Shown: one piece after another, positions 36,121-45,165 of the stretch
How the letters are laid out: each line of letters begins with the position of its first letter
Numbering within the stretch: the stretch's first letter is position 1
From: M3007 sp043764095
Lineage (GTDB): Bacteria; Bacteroidota; Bacteroidia; Chitinophagales; Saprospiraceae
Reading direction: 5' to 3'
DNA: 64,000 nucleotides
Assembly (NCBI GenBank): GCA_043764095.1
Contig: JAYUKX010000197.1
Span: forward strand, 136,971-200,970
Position numbers and translations under genes: made by a program
The notes under the pieces: generated by a model
Seen by the model: only the letters and a program-made list of their open reading frames with translations
Told to the model about the DNA's origin: nothing
Database searches by the model: none

Positions 36121-36894
36121 CTACCGCTGCACGATCTGCACCTGTTTTACCCCAATCTTTCCTTTTTCTGTTTTTATTTGTACCCAATACGAGCCAGACG
36201 ATAATTCAGAAAGGTCGATGCTTTGGTTGGCTTGTTGCGATAGATTTAAACTCTTGACTATTTTACCGCTTTGGTCGGTGACGCTCAATAGGGTAGGGTA
36301 GTCATCGGGTTCTTCAAAGTTAAGTTGAATGATACCGGTACTTGGGTTTGGACTGATTTGAAATTGTGCCGTGATTTTTTCGGCAGAATGGGCAAGCGCC
36401 GTCACTTCATTGGCATTGATCAGTCGTACTAATTCCGCAAAATTGTTCAATTCTACTACACCAGAGAAGCAAATCAGTACAAATTCTTCTTCCGATGCTA
36501 CAATAACGACTAGATCTGTCACGGTACTTTCTTCGCTTTTGGCCAGTATTTTTACATTATCCTTGCCATCGCGGACGGTGAGTAATTCGTCGAAATCTTC
36601 ATTAGGTGCCAATTCAAGTGCTTCCCTAAACAATTGTTTGGATTGGTCGGTTTTTTCAGCAGCCAACATGCTTAGGCTACCCAGGTTTTTTACAATTTTT
36701 TGTACTTGTTTCCAGTCGGAGTCTTTGATGTCGGTTTTCATCGTGGATTCAAACAAATCTTTACTCAGGAAAGCGTACGTAAAGCCGCTCTCTTTTTTGT
36801 ACTTGTTGATAAAATCGTTGAAGGGTTGCTCTTGGGCAAAAAGAGCGCAGTTCATCAGCAAGGCGGCTGATAATAATAGATACATTTTTTTCAT
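36121..36894 (-). CDS. DUF4252 protein with T9SS-type C-terminal domain
   Basis: This 257-residue exported protein has a signal peptide (MKKMYLLLSAALLMNCALFAQ). Residues of about 22-165 match the DUF4252 pattern (PFNDFINKYKKESGFTYAFLSKDLFE, then a hydrophobic FVLICFSGVVELNNFAELV end). The last 80 residues (FQISPNPSTGIIQLNF, LLSVTDQSGKIVKSLNL, LSSGSYWVQIKTEKGKI) are a type A sorting domain. DUF4252 is of unknown function and in other Bacteroidota often sits beside sigma-factor genes, but none is here. Confidence 0.85.
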   Translation of the reverse strand: MKKMYLLLSAALLMNCALFAQEQPFNDFINKYKKESGFTYAFLSKDLFESTMKTDIKDSDWKQVQKIVKNLGSLSMLAAEKTDQSKQLFREALELAPNEDFDELLTVRDGKDNVKILAKSEESTVTDLVVIVASEEEFVLICFSGVVELNNFAELVRLINANEVTALAHSAEKITAQFQISPNPSTGIIQLNFEEPDDYPTLLSVTDQSGKIVKSLNLSQQANQSIDLSELSSGSYWVQIKTEKGKIGVKQVQIVQR

Positions 36895-37149
36895 AGCAAT
36901 TATTTTAAAAATGAAAGGTATGGGTACGAGACGGATGTGTGGGTGGGAATGTTACAGGAGATGATTACAGCCATCTACTTTTTCTTTTGAGAAAGATGCT
37001 TTTGCACACTTTTAAATCTTAAAAAAATTGCGGTGCTGTACTAGGCACGTTCTAAAAAGTCAGAGATCTGAATCGTATTCAAGATTTATTTGCGGCATGT
37101 AAGTAGCGCAAACAGATAAGATGTATTGCCAAAACCCAAAGAGGCAGTA

Positions 37150-37390
37150 GAAAAAATTAATTTGTTAATGCTCTTGCATATATGAAACACATTACCGTAT
37201 ATTTGCAACCTACTTAAATAGTTTGACCATTTATTTCCAAATTACAATGACCACCTTTATACGCTTTTTCCATTTACATTTCATTAACACTTATTGCGCG
37301 TTTTACAACGGGTTGGTTAGTTGTGTTTGCGACAAAGTAAGTGATGGTGACAATGCAGGTTTTCACGCAATGGAGGGATATTGTGAGGGA
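37150..37390 (+). repeat. Left copy of direct repeat flanking the Tc toxin operon (promoter and leader)
   Basis: About 240 bases are closely similar to 58750-58990 in the same orientation (for example AAAAATTAATTTGTT, AACACATTAC, TATATTTGCA, TATTTCCAAATTA, GCGCGTTTTACA). It contains the operon promoter and most of the 5' leader. The preceding 36895-37149 has no gene. A possible -7 for the DUF4252 gene (TACCTTTC on the minus strand) lies at 36913-36920. Confidence 0.8.
37174..37205 (+). promoter_or_regulatory. Promoter of the Tc toxin operon
   Basis: TTG (37174-37176), a 21-base spacer and TATATTTG (37198-37205) match the Bacteroidota consensus. The first toxin ATG is about 230 bases downstream, so the mRNA has a long leader. 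The same two elements occur exactly 21,600 bases further on, in the second repeat copy. Confidence 0.7.
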
Positions 37391-37436
37391 GTAACGGTGA
37401 GCCCACATTAGAAGCAAAAAGACGTAAAAAAATCCA

Positions 37437-40400
37437 ATGCAGAAAAATGAAAAAAATATTATTCAGGGAAGTTCTTCAGTAAACAAACTTACAGAGGAGC
37501 GTGCCACCAAAAGTAACGCTATTGAGGTACCCTCCGTCTCCCTGCCTAAAGGCGGTGGGGCCATCAAAGGCATAGACGAAAAGTTTCAGGTGAATCCTTC
37601 CAATGGCACAGCCTCTTTTTCCATTCCTTTGCCTGTGGCTAATGCAAGAGGGGCAATACCTCAATTGGCGCTATCATACAATTCCGGCAGCGGCAACAGC
37701 ATTTTTGGATTAGGTTGGAACGTGAGCCTGCCTTCTATCCGGCGAAAGACCGATAAGGGTTTGCCAATGTATTTGGACGGTGTCGAATCTGATACCTTTT
37801 TGTTTTCTGAAGCGGAGGATTTAGTATCTGAATTTCGCAACGCGGCGGATGGCAGTTTTATCCCGGATGGCCAAGGCGGTTACGCCATTAAAGAGCAGGA
37901 TTCGTCCGATAACCTCTGGAAAATCCGCTATTATCGCCCCCGTATCGAAGGTCTGTTTGCGCGAATTGAGCGTTGGATGGAAAAAAGCAGCGGCATTATC
38001 CGTTGGAGGGTTATCACTAAAGAAAATGTAACAACCCTTTTCGGATGGTCGGCTTTATCACGGCTTTCCGACCCTGAGAAAGACCATAGGGTTTTTGAAT
38101 GGTTGCCGGAGTTTGTATTCGACGACAAAGGCAATTGTGCGCATTACATCTACAAAGAGGAGAACGATGCCGGGTTTGTTGCAACGCTTTTGCACCATCG
38201 CAATCGGCGCAAAGGCGGACAACTAACCTACACCAATCGGTACCTGTCGGAGGTTTTGTACGGCAATCGTACTCCTTATCACCAATTTGGCGATGCTTTT
38301 CCGCCTGTTTCCGACTACTTTTTTCAGACGGTATTTGATTATGGCGAATATGGAACGGAGTTGCCCATTCAACCCATAACCGACTGGGGTTTTCGTACCG
38401 ACGCTTTTTCTGATTATAAGGCAGGTTTTGAAGTTCGCACGACTCGTTTGTGTCGACACGTTTTGTTATTCCATCGGTTTACAGAACTACCCGGGGGCTC
38501 GGCTTTGGTTAAATCGCTTGATTTTCAATATGATACTAGCACGGAGCAAGATTTTATTTTCCTGACGGCTATTACTTCTACTGGTTATATCAAAAAAGCA
38601 GGCGGCAATTACACCCAAAAAAGTATGCCGCCGATGGAATTTGAATACCAGCGGCACGAATGGAGCAGAGAAGTTAAACAAATCGCGCCGGAACATCTCG
38701 CGCACGCGCCAATGGGGCTTAGCGGGCAATATCAGTTTACAGACTTGTTCAACGAGGGTCTTTCGGGTATCCTGACAGAGCAGGCTAATGGCTGGTATTA
38801 TAAACACAATCTCGGTGAAGGGCGGTTTGCTCCTGCCAAATTGGTATCACCCAAGCCATCGTTTGCCGGATTGGGCGGCAGCCTACAATTGGCCGATCTG
38901 GATGCAGACGGCGGCAAACAATTGTCAGGATTCAGCGGAAACATGCCGGGTTATTTTGAACTCGACGACGATAACGAATGGCATCCTTTCCGTCCCTTTG
39001 ACACCTTACCCAATATTAACTTCAGCGATTCGAACACCCGGATGCTGGATTTAAATGGCGACGGCAAGCCGGAAGTACTAATCACAGAAGACAATGTGTT
39101 TACCTGGTACGAATCGCGAGGGAGAAAAGGATTTGATAAGGCACACCGTACTTTTAAAACATTTGATGAAGAAACTGGCCCAGCAGTCGTTTTTGCCGAT
39201 GTTAAGCAGACTATTTTCCTTGCCGATATGTCTGGCGATGGCCTCACTGACATTGTTCGCATTCGCAATGGCGAGGTATGTTACTGGCCCAATTTGGGTT
39301 ACGGTAAATTCGGTGCCAAGGTTGGTATGGGCAACACCCCAGTGTTCGACCACCCCGACGCTTTTAATCCGGCCTATCTGCAATTGGCCGACCTCAATGG
39401 TTCAGGTACCACGGATATTGTTTATTTGGGGAAAAACAAATTCTCTTGTTGGCTCAACCTGAGCGGAAACCGCTTCGCAGCCGAGTCGTTTGAGATAAAT
39501 GCTTTTCCGGAAATACACCGCGAGACAAATATTACAGTTACTGACCTGTTGGGCAACGGCGTGGCCTGTATCGTATGGTCCAGCCCCTTGTCCAAAGACG
39601 CGCCTTCGCCACTGCGCTACATTGACCTAATGAACAGTAAAAAACCGCACGTTATGGTTTTTTACAAAAATAATCTAGGTAAAGAGGTACGGCTTGAATA
39701 TACGCCTTCTACCAAATATTACTTAGCCGATAAGCTGGCGGGCAAGCCCTGGATCACCAAACTGCATTTCCCGGTGCAATGCGTGTCCAAAACGGAAACC
39801 CGCGACCGCATTTCCGGGTATCGCTTCGCTACCGAATACAGCTACCACCACGGCTACTACGACCACCCCGAACGCGAATTTCGCGGTTTCGGTCGCGTGG
39901 AACAGCGCGACGCAGAGGTATTCGACCATTTTGTAAAGGGCGATTCTAGCAATGTGGTCGAGCGGGCGCTGCATCAAGACCCTGCGCTGACTAAAACCTG
40001 GTTCCACACGGGCGCTTTCCTGCGCAAGGACAAAATCCTGAACCAATTTGACCACGAACACTGGCACAGGGAATTGGAGCGGGCGGGTTTCCTTGCTACA
40101 TCTCATCCTGAAGTTCCGCTAACCGACGCCCGCATCACAACGGCGGAAGGGTTTCCAGCCGACTTTGTAGAAAACATGGATTCTATTTACTGGCAGCAAG
40201 CCTTGCGCGCCTGCAAGGGTATGGCCCTGCGGACAGAGACTTTTGCCTTGGACGGCGCAGAAACGGGCAATTTACAGCAGGAAATGACTCCGTTTACAGT
40301 GGGTACGCACAATTGCTTTATCGAGATGATACAGCCGCGTGGACAAAATCAGCACGCCGTTTTTGTGGTAAAAGAAAGCGAGGCGATTACCTACAATTAC

Positions 40401-43400
40401 GAACGCGATCCTGCCGACCCGCGCATTGCCCACAACCTGAACCTTAAAATGGATGCCTACGGCAATATATTAGAATCGGCAGCGGTGGTTTATCCGCGCC
40501 GCTTGCCCGACGCATCCCTGCCCGCCGAAACACAGCAGGCGCAGGCCGAAACGCATATTATTTTTACCAAAAACCAATATACTAATGATGTTGAAAGCCC
40601 CGATGCCTGGCGTTTGCGCCTGCCCTCCGAGGTCGAAACATTTGCGCTGAAAGGCGTGGCCAAAACAGGAGACTTTTACGCCATTGACGATTTTGAACAT
40701 GCGCTGTCGAACGACCCAACACGAGCAGTGGAGGTTGCCTATCACGAACACGATACAACTTCATCACTTGGCATCATACAAAGGCGGAAAATAGAACATA
40801 TTCGCAGCATTTTTTACCGGAACGACCTGGCAGGCGCTTTGCCGCTCCATGCTTTGGAGTCGCGGGCAATACCTTTTGAAAATTATCAATTGGCTTATAC
40901 GCCTGCGCTGCTCAGCCATATTTTTGGCACTAGAGTTAACGATGCGCTGATGACGGAAGGACGTTTTGCAGATAGCGAGGGTGACAGTAACTGGTGGATT
41001 CGTTCGGGCACGACGCAGTTTTTAAGAGAAGAAGATGAGGAAACGGAAATCGATGCCCAAAATCGTTTTTTTACCCCGATTTCCTTCACCGACCCCTACG
41101 GAGCGGTGACCCAGGTGCGCTACTACGGAACCTACTTTTTGTTTATAGAAGAAACCGAAGACGAATTGGGTAATATTGTGCGAATAATGCAGTTCAACTT
41201 CCGCACTCTCTCGCCGCAGCGGATGCGCGACCCCAATCTCAATTTTTCCGAAGTTCTCACCGACGAATTGGGTTTGGTGAAAGCGATGGCACTTTCGGGT
41301 AAAGGGGCAGATGCCGACGACATCAGCGGCCTGAACGAAGCGACAGAAGCGGCAGAGCAGACGGCTGTATTGGATTTCTTTGCCTCTCCGGATTCCGTAG
41401 CGCTTACGGCGCGCGGTAACAACCTGCTTGAACATGCCACGGCGCGATTTGTGTATGATTTTGACGTATATCGCAATACGGGCAAACCCGCCGTAGTCGC
41501 AGCCATTATGCGCGAGGAGCATTTTCAAAAAAACGACAACTCGCCCGTACAACTCAGTTTTGAATACAGCAACGGCCTCGGACAAGTGGTGATGAAAAAA
41601 GTGCAAGCCGAACCGGGTATAGCCAAAAAAGCAATTCTAAACCCAGCAGATGACAGCTATGTTGTTACAGATGAAGACACTTCTGTATTGGCGTCACCAC
41701 AATTGCGCTGGATCGGCAACGGTCGCACCATACTGAACAACAAAGGCAATGCGGTCAAGCAATATGAGCCTTATTTTTCGGTCACACACCAATACGAAGA
41801 CCTAAAAGAATTGGTAGAAACGGGCGTAACGCCCTTGCTGTACTACGACGCGCCGGGGCGTTTGGTCAGGACGGAAATGCCGGATAGGACATTTACCAAA
41901 GTTGAATTTGACTCGTGGAAACAGGCCACTTATGACCAAAATGATACGGTATTGGAAAGCGAATGGTACCGACTGCGCACCAACCGACTGATCGACGCGG
42001 CCCTAATTACAGCCCTGAAAGACCCTGTACGCGAAAAAGTTGCCGCTGATAAAGCAGCACTACACGCCAATACGCCCACTGTGCAGCATTTCGATACACT
42101 GGGGCGGCCGGTCTTGGCCATTGAGCACAATAAAACCCTGTCTTCCGGGGCGGATGAATTTTACCTGACCATCGTCCATTTAGATATCGAGGGCAATGCG
42201 CTCGCAGTGGTAGATGCGCGGCAGAAGGCCCGGCAAATTGCCCTTGGTTTGCCCGAACCAGTATCTGTCATGCGCTATGAATATGATATGCTCGGCCACA
42301 GGGTATATCAACACAGCATGGACGCTGGCCAACGCTGGTTATTGACCAACCTGATGGGCAAGCCCCTGCGCACCTGGGACGAGCGTGGGCATGAGTTCCG
42401 GTATTTCTACGATGAGCTTCATCGCCCCACCGAAAGCCGAGTGCTGCTGAGTGGCAACGGCGCGACCGCTCTCGACTATATTTTTGAAAAAATCATCTAT
42501 GGCGAAGAGCAGATTAACGATCAAAATCGCAACCTGCGCGGGCAGATTTACCGACACTACGACACGGGCGGGCGGTTGGAAATGCCGGATTACGATTTTA
42601 AAGGCCAACCGAATTCGACTTCGCGGCGCTTGTTTTCTAAATATAAGGAAGTAGCCAACTGGACGGTAGCGAACATGGTCGCCGATCTGGAAGTGCAGGA
42701 TTTTGTGTTCCAAACTGAAACAGACGCTTTGGGGCGAATATCACGGCAAGTAGCACCAGATGGCAGCGTGATTGTACCCGCTTATAATGCAGGCGGACTG
42801 CTTGAGGCCGAAAGCGTCACCCACCTTTCTCCAGCACTGACCACAACGTATATCCGCAACATAGATTACAATGAAAAAGGCCAACGCGAGCGCATCCGTT
42901 ACGGCAACAACGTAACGACCCAGTTTCATTACGACCGCGAGACCTTCCGGTTGACGCGCTTGGCCAGCCGCCGACAAAACGGGGAACTGCTGCAAGACCT
43001 GCGCTATACCTACGACCCAACGCGCAATATCACCCACATCGAAGATTTAGCCATTCCGCCTACATTTTTTGCCAATTTCCGCACCGACGGGCTTTCGGAA
43101 TACACTTATGATGCCCTGTACCGCTTAGTGGAAGCCACGGGCAGAGAAAACGGCGCAGCGCTCAACTTTGGCGCCTGCGACAATTGGAACGATAAGCCCT
43201 TCATGCACAGCATGAGTCCAGACAACACAATGGCAGTGCGGAATTACACCCAACGCTACCAGTATGACGCTGTTGGGAATATCATGGAAATGAGGCACTT
43301 GGCAGTTGGCGGGAACTGGACCAGGACTTATGAATACGAAACCACCAATAACCGCTTAAAAGCAACCCGTATAGGTGACAATGGCAGCCCTGCGAATTAT

Positions 43401-44816
43401 ACCCAATACCAGCACCATGCCAAGCATGGCTACATGGAGGAGTTGCCACACTTGGAAAAAATAGGCTGGAATTTTAAAGAAGAAGTGGTGATGACCACTC
43501 GACAGCGTTGCACAGATGACAACATTCCGGTCATTACTTATTACCAATATGATAGCGCTGGGCAACGCATCCGAAAAATAACAGAAAACCAGGCAGCCGC
43601 GGGAGGTACTCCCACCAAAAAAGAAGAACGCATTTACGTGGCGGGTTATGAGTTATATAAAAAACACACGGGTACCCATGCAGGATTGGAGCGAGTAAGC
43701 CTTAGCCTGATGGACGAAGGACACCGTTTTGTGATGATAGACACCCGCAATGCGGTGGATGATGGCACGGCGCCGCACTTGGTGCGCTACCAATTGCACA
43801 ACCACCTCGGTTCGGCGGCTTTAGAATTGGACAACTCGACTGCTGCTGCGGTGATTTCTTATGAGGAGTATCATCCGTTTGGGACGACGGCGTATCAGGC
43901 GCATCATCGGGATATACGGGCGGCGGCGAAACGCTACCGCTATACGGGTATGGAGCGGGATGAGGAGACGGGGTTGGAGTATCACTCAGCGCGGTATTAT
44001 TTGCCGTGGTTGGGAAGGTGGTTGAGTGGGGATCCGATTGGGATTGGGGATGGGGTGAATGTGTACCGATATGTTAAGAATAATCCTGTGTTGTATTTAG
44101 ATAGATCGGGAGAGATATTTGAAACTTTATGGGACTTAGCTAATGTTGGATATGGAGCATATTCCCTTACTTCAAACCTTATAGAAGGTAATTGGGGTGA
44201 TGCAGCTTTGGATGCCGGGGGATTAGTACTTGATATAGGAGCAACTGTAGTTCCAGGGGTTCCGGGGGGAGCCGCAACTGGAATAAGAGTAGGAAGAACC
44301 GCAGATAGAACGGTTGATGCTACAAGAACAGCTAGAGCACTTGAAAGAGCAAGGGAAGCCGAAAGAGAACTCGAAAGAGCACGAGAACTCGAAAGAGCAA
44401 TAGCTGCCGAAAGAGGGCTCGAAAGAGCACGAGAACTCGAAAGGGCTGCCGAAAGAGGAAGACCATCCGGTGGCGGAGGCGGCGGAAGACCATCTGGCGG
44501 CGGCGGCGGCGGCGGAAGACCACCTGAAGGGGGGGGGAGTTCTTCCGGTGGGGGTGGTAGGAGACCATCACGAACAAGTATGCAAAGTTCTTTAAGAAAC
44601 CTTCAACGCAGGTTAGCAGAACACCGGCAGAAGTTAGAAGATTTTCGAAGAAATCCAGACGCTTTTGATAACCGTGGGGATTTAGCTAGAGCAGGAGCAA
44701 ATTTAGAACGCCGAAACAGAATAATTGAAGGGCGGATTAGGCATTTGGAGCAAGAAATCAGAAATTTTGAAACTCAAATTCAACAATTAACAAGAACATT
44801 GGGAAATGGACAATAA
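37437..44816 (+). CDS. Tc toxin TcB-TcC fusion (SpvB / TcdB / Rhs core, variable C-terminus)
   Basis: This 2459-residue protein corresponds to the cocoon (BC) component of ABC toxins, which encloses and delivers a toxic C-terminal peptide. Residues of about 35-330 are SpvB-like (VSLPKGGGAIKGIDEKFQVN, GSGNSIFGLGWNVSLPSIRR). FG-GAP-like blades follow (DLNGDGKPEVLI, DMSGDGLTDIVRI, DLNGSGTTDIVYL), forming the TcB propeller that docks to TcA. The TcdB middle domains (KNNLGKEVRLEYTPSTKYYLAD; ALRACKGMALRTETFALDG) follow. Rhs/YD repeats run from about 1450 to 2160. The Rhs core ends near 2224 (LGRWLSGDPIGIGDGVNVYRYVKNNPV). The remaining 235 residues are the variable effector: a hydrophobic Gly/Ala segment, Glu-Arg repeats, a Gly-rich linker and a basic helical end (NPDAFDNRGDLARAG, IIEGRIRHLEQEI). 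There is no signal peptide, as is usual for Tc proteins. Confidence 0.93.
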   Translation: MQKNEKNIIQGSSSVNKLTEERATKSNAIEVPSVSLPKGGGAIKGIDEKFQVNPSNGTASFSIPLPVANARGAIPQLALSYNSGSGNSIFGLGWNVSLPSIRRKTDKGLPMYLDGVESDTFLFSEAEDLVSEFRNAADGSFIPDGQGGYAIKEQDSSDNLWKIRYYRPRIEGLFARIERWMEKSSGIIRWRVITKENVTTLFGWSALSRLSDPEKDHRVFEWLPEFVFDDKGNCAHYIYKEENDAGFVATLLHHRNRRKGGQLTYTNRYLSEVLYGNRTPYHQFGDAFPPVSDYFFQTVFDYGEYGTELPIQPITDWGFRTDAFSDYKAGFEVRTTRLCRHVLLFHRFTELPGGSALVKSLDFQYDTSTEQDFIFLTAITSTGYIKKAGGNYTQKSMPPMEFEYQRHEWSREVKQIAPEHLAHAPMGLSGQYQFTDLFNEGLSGILTEQANGWYYKHNLGEGRFAPAKLVSPKPSFAGLGGSLQLADLDADGGKQLSGFSGNMPGYFELDDDNEWHPFRPFDTLPNINFSDSNTRMLDLNGDGKPEVLITEDNVFTWYESRGRKGFDKAHRTFKTFDEETGPAVVFADVKQTIFLADMSGDGLTDIVRIRNGEVCYWPNLGYGKFGAKVGMGNTPVFDHPDAFNPAYLQLADLNGSGTTDIVYLGKNKFSCWLNLSGNRFAAESFEINAFPEIHRETNITVTDLLGNGVACIVWSSPLSKDAPSPLRYIDLMNSKKPHVMVFYKNNLGKEVRLEYTPSTKYYLADKLAGKPWITKLHFPVQCVSKTETRDRISGYRFATEYSYHHGYYDHPEREFRGFGRVEQRDAEVFDHFVKGDSSNVVERALHQDPALTKTWFHTGAFLRKDKILNQFDHEHWHRELERAGFLATSHPEVPLTDARITTAEGFPADFVENMDSIYWQQALRACKGMALRTETFALDGAETGNLQQEMTPFTVGTHNCFIEMIQPRGQNQHAVFVVKESEAITYNYERDPADPRIAHNLNLKMDAYGNILESAAVVYPRRLPDASLPAETQQAQAETHIIFTKNQYTNDVESPDAWRLRLPSEVETFALKGVAKTGDFYAIDDFEHALSNDPTRAVEVAYHEHDTTSSLGIIQRRKIEHIRSIFYRNDLAGALPLHALESRAIPFENYQLAYTPALLSHIFGTRVNDALMTEGRFADSEGDSNWWIRSGTTQFLREEDEETEIDAQNRFFTPISFTDPYGAVTQVRYYGTYFLFIEETEDELGNIVRIMQFNFRTLSPQRMRDPNLNFSEVLTDELGLVKAMALSGKGADADDISGLNEATEAAEQTAVLDFFASPDSVALTARGNNLLEHATARFVYDFDVYRNTGKPAVVAAIMREEHFQKNDNSPVQLSFEYSNGLGQVVMKKVQAEPGIAKKAILNPADDSYVVTDEDTSVLASPQLRWIGNGRTILNNKGNAVKQYEPYFSVTHQYEDLKELVETGVTPLLYYDAPGRLVRTEMPDRTFTKVEFDSWKQATYDQNDTVLESEWYRLRTNRLIDAALITALKDPVREKVAADKAALHANTPTVQHFDTLGRPVLAIEHNKTLSSGADEFYLTIVHLDIEGNALAVVDARQKARQIALGLPEPVSVMRYEYDMLGHRVYQHSMDAGQRWLLTNLMGKPLRTWDERGHEFRYFYDELHRPTESRVLLSGNGATALDYIFEKIIYGEEQINDQNRNLRGQIYRHYDTGGRLEMPDYDFKGQPNSTSRRLFSKYKEVANWTVANMVADLEVQDFVFQTETDALGRISRQVAPDGSVIVPAYNAGGLLEAESVTHLSPALTTTYIRNIDYNEKGQRERIRYGNNVTTQFHYDRETFRLTRLASRRQNGELLQDLRYTYDPTRNITHIEDLAIPPTFFANFRTDGLSEYTYDALYRLVEATGRENGAALNFGACDNWNDKPFMHSMSPDNTMAVRNYTQRYQYDAVGNIMEMRHLAVGGNWTRTYEYETTNNRLKATRIGDNGSPANYTQYQHHAKHGYMEELPHLEKIGWNFKEEVVMTTRQRCTDDNIPVITYYQYDSAGQRIRKITENQAAAGGTPTKKEERIYVAGYELYKKHTGTHAGLERVSLSLMDEGHRFVMIDTRNAVDDGTAPHLVRYQLHNHLGSAALELDNSTAAAVISYEEYHPFGTTAYQAHHRDIRAAAKRYRYTGMERDEETGLEYHSARYYLPWLGRWLSGDPIGIGDGVNVYRYVKNNPVLYLDRSGEIFETLWDLANVGYGAYSLTSNLIEGNWGDAALDAGGLVLDIGATVVPGVPGGAATGIRVGRTADRTVDATRTARALERAREAERELERARELERAIAAERGLERARELERAAERGRPSGGGGGGRPSGGGGGGGRPPEGGGSSSGGGGRRPSRTSMQSSLRNLQRRLAEHRQKLEDFRRNPDAFDNRGDLARAGANLERRNRIIEGRIRHLEQEIRNFETQIQQLTRTLGNGQ

Positions 44817-45105
44817 AATAAAAATAAAAAAAATATTATTAATTATAAATCGGCTTCTGGCTGACATGGAGAGAGATAACCCTGATGGTGAAATACCAAT
44901 AGAAAAAGATTTCTATTGGGTGGTTGGGATTGAAGATATGTTTAATGTTTTGGATGCACCGACCAATTTACATGTAGGGCAACTTTTTGAAGATGTTGAA
45001 AATCTAAATAAGTTAAAATTAAATCAGTTAAACATCTATGATTTAATAAAGGTTTCAGCAATATTAAATTATTTGTATTTATATCAAATTGATAAAAATA
45101 AATAA
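44806..45105 (+). CDS. Small protein overlapping the toxin gene, candidate immunity protein
   Basis: This 99-residue soluble protein has an ATG that overlaps the last codons of the TcB-TcC gene by 11 bases, implying coupled translation. The sequence is acidic, AT-rich and without a signal peptide. Phrases such as IEKDFYWVVGIEDMFNVLDAPTNLHVGQLFEDVENL and a final helical IYDLIKVSAILNYLYLY recall small immunity-type proteins found next to polymorphic toxins (a YW ... GQL-x-(E/D)D pattern). This is a recollection and not a database match. The position right after a variable Rhs effector end is what one expects of a cognate immunity gene. Confidence 0.6.
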   Translation: MDNKIKIKKILLIINRLLADMERDNPDGEIPIEKDFYWVVGIEDMFNVLDAPTNLHVGQLFEDVENLNKLKLNQLNIYDLIKVSAILNYLYLYQIDKNK

Positions 45106-45165
45106 TTAGTCGGATAACCTTTTAAACAGATTCTAAAATAGTGAAAAAATCGCAACTTTAACATC

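Noticed and set aside
41022..41606. Long antisense frames within the toxin genes (for example 194 codons here)
   Set aside because: They lie opposite strongly supported domains, have no promoter or recognisable motif, and are expected by chance in long genes of balanced composition.
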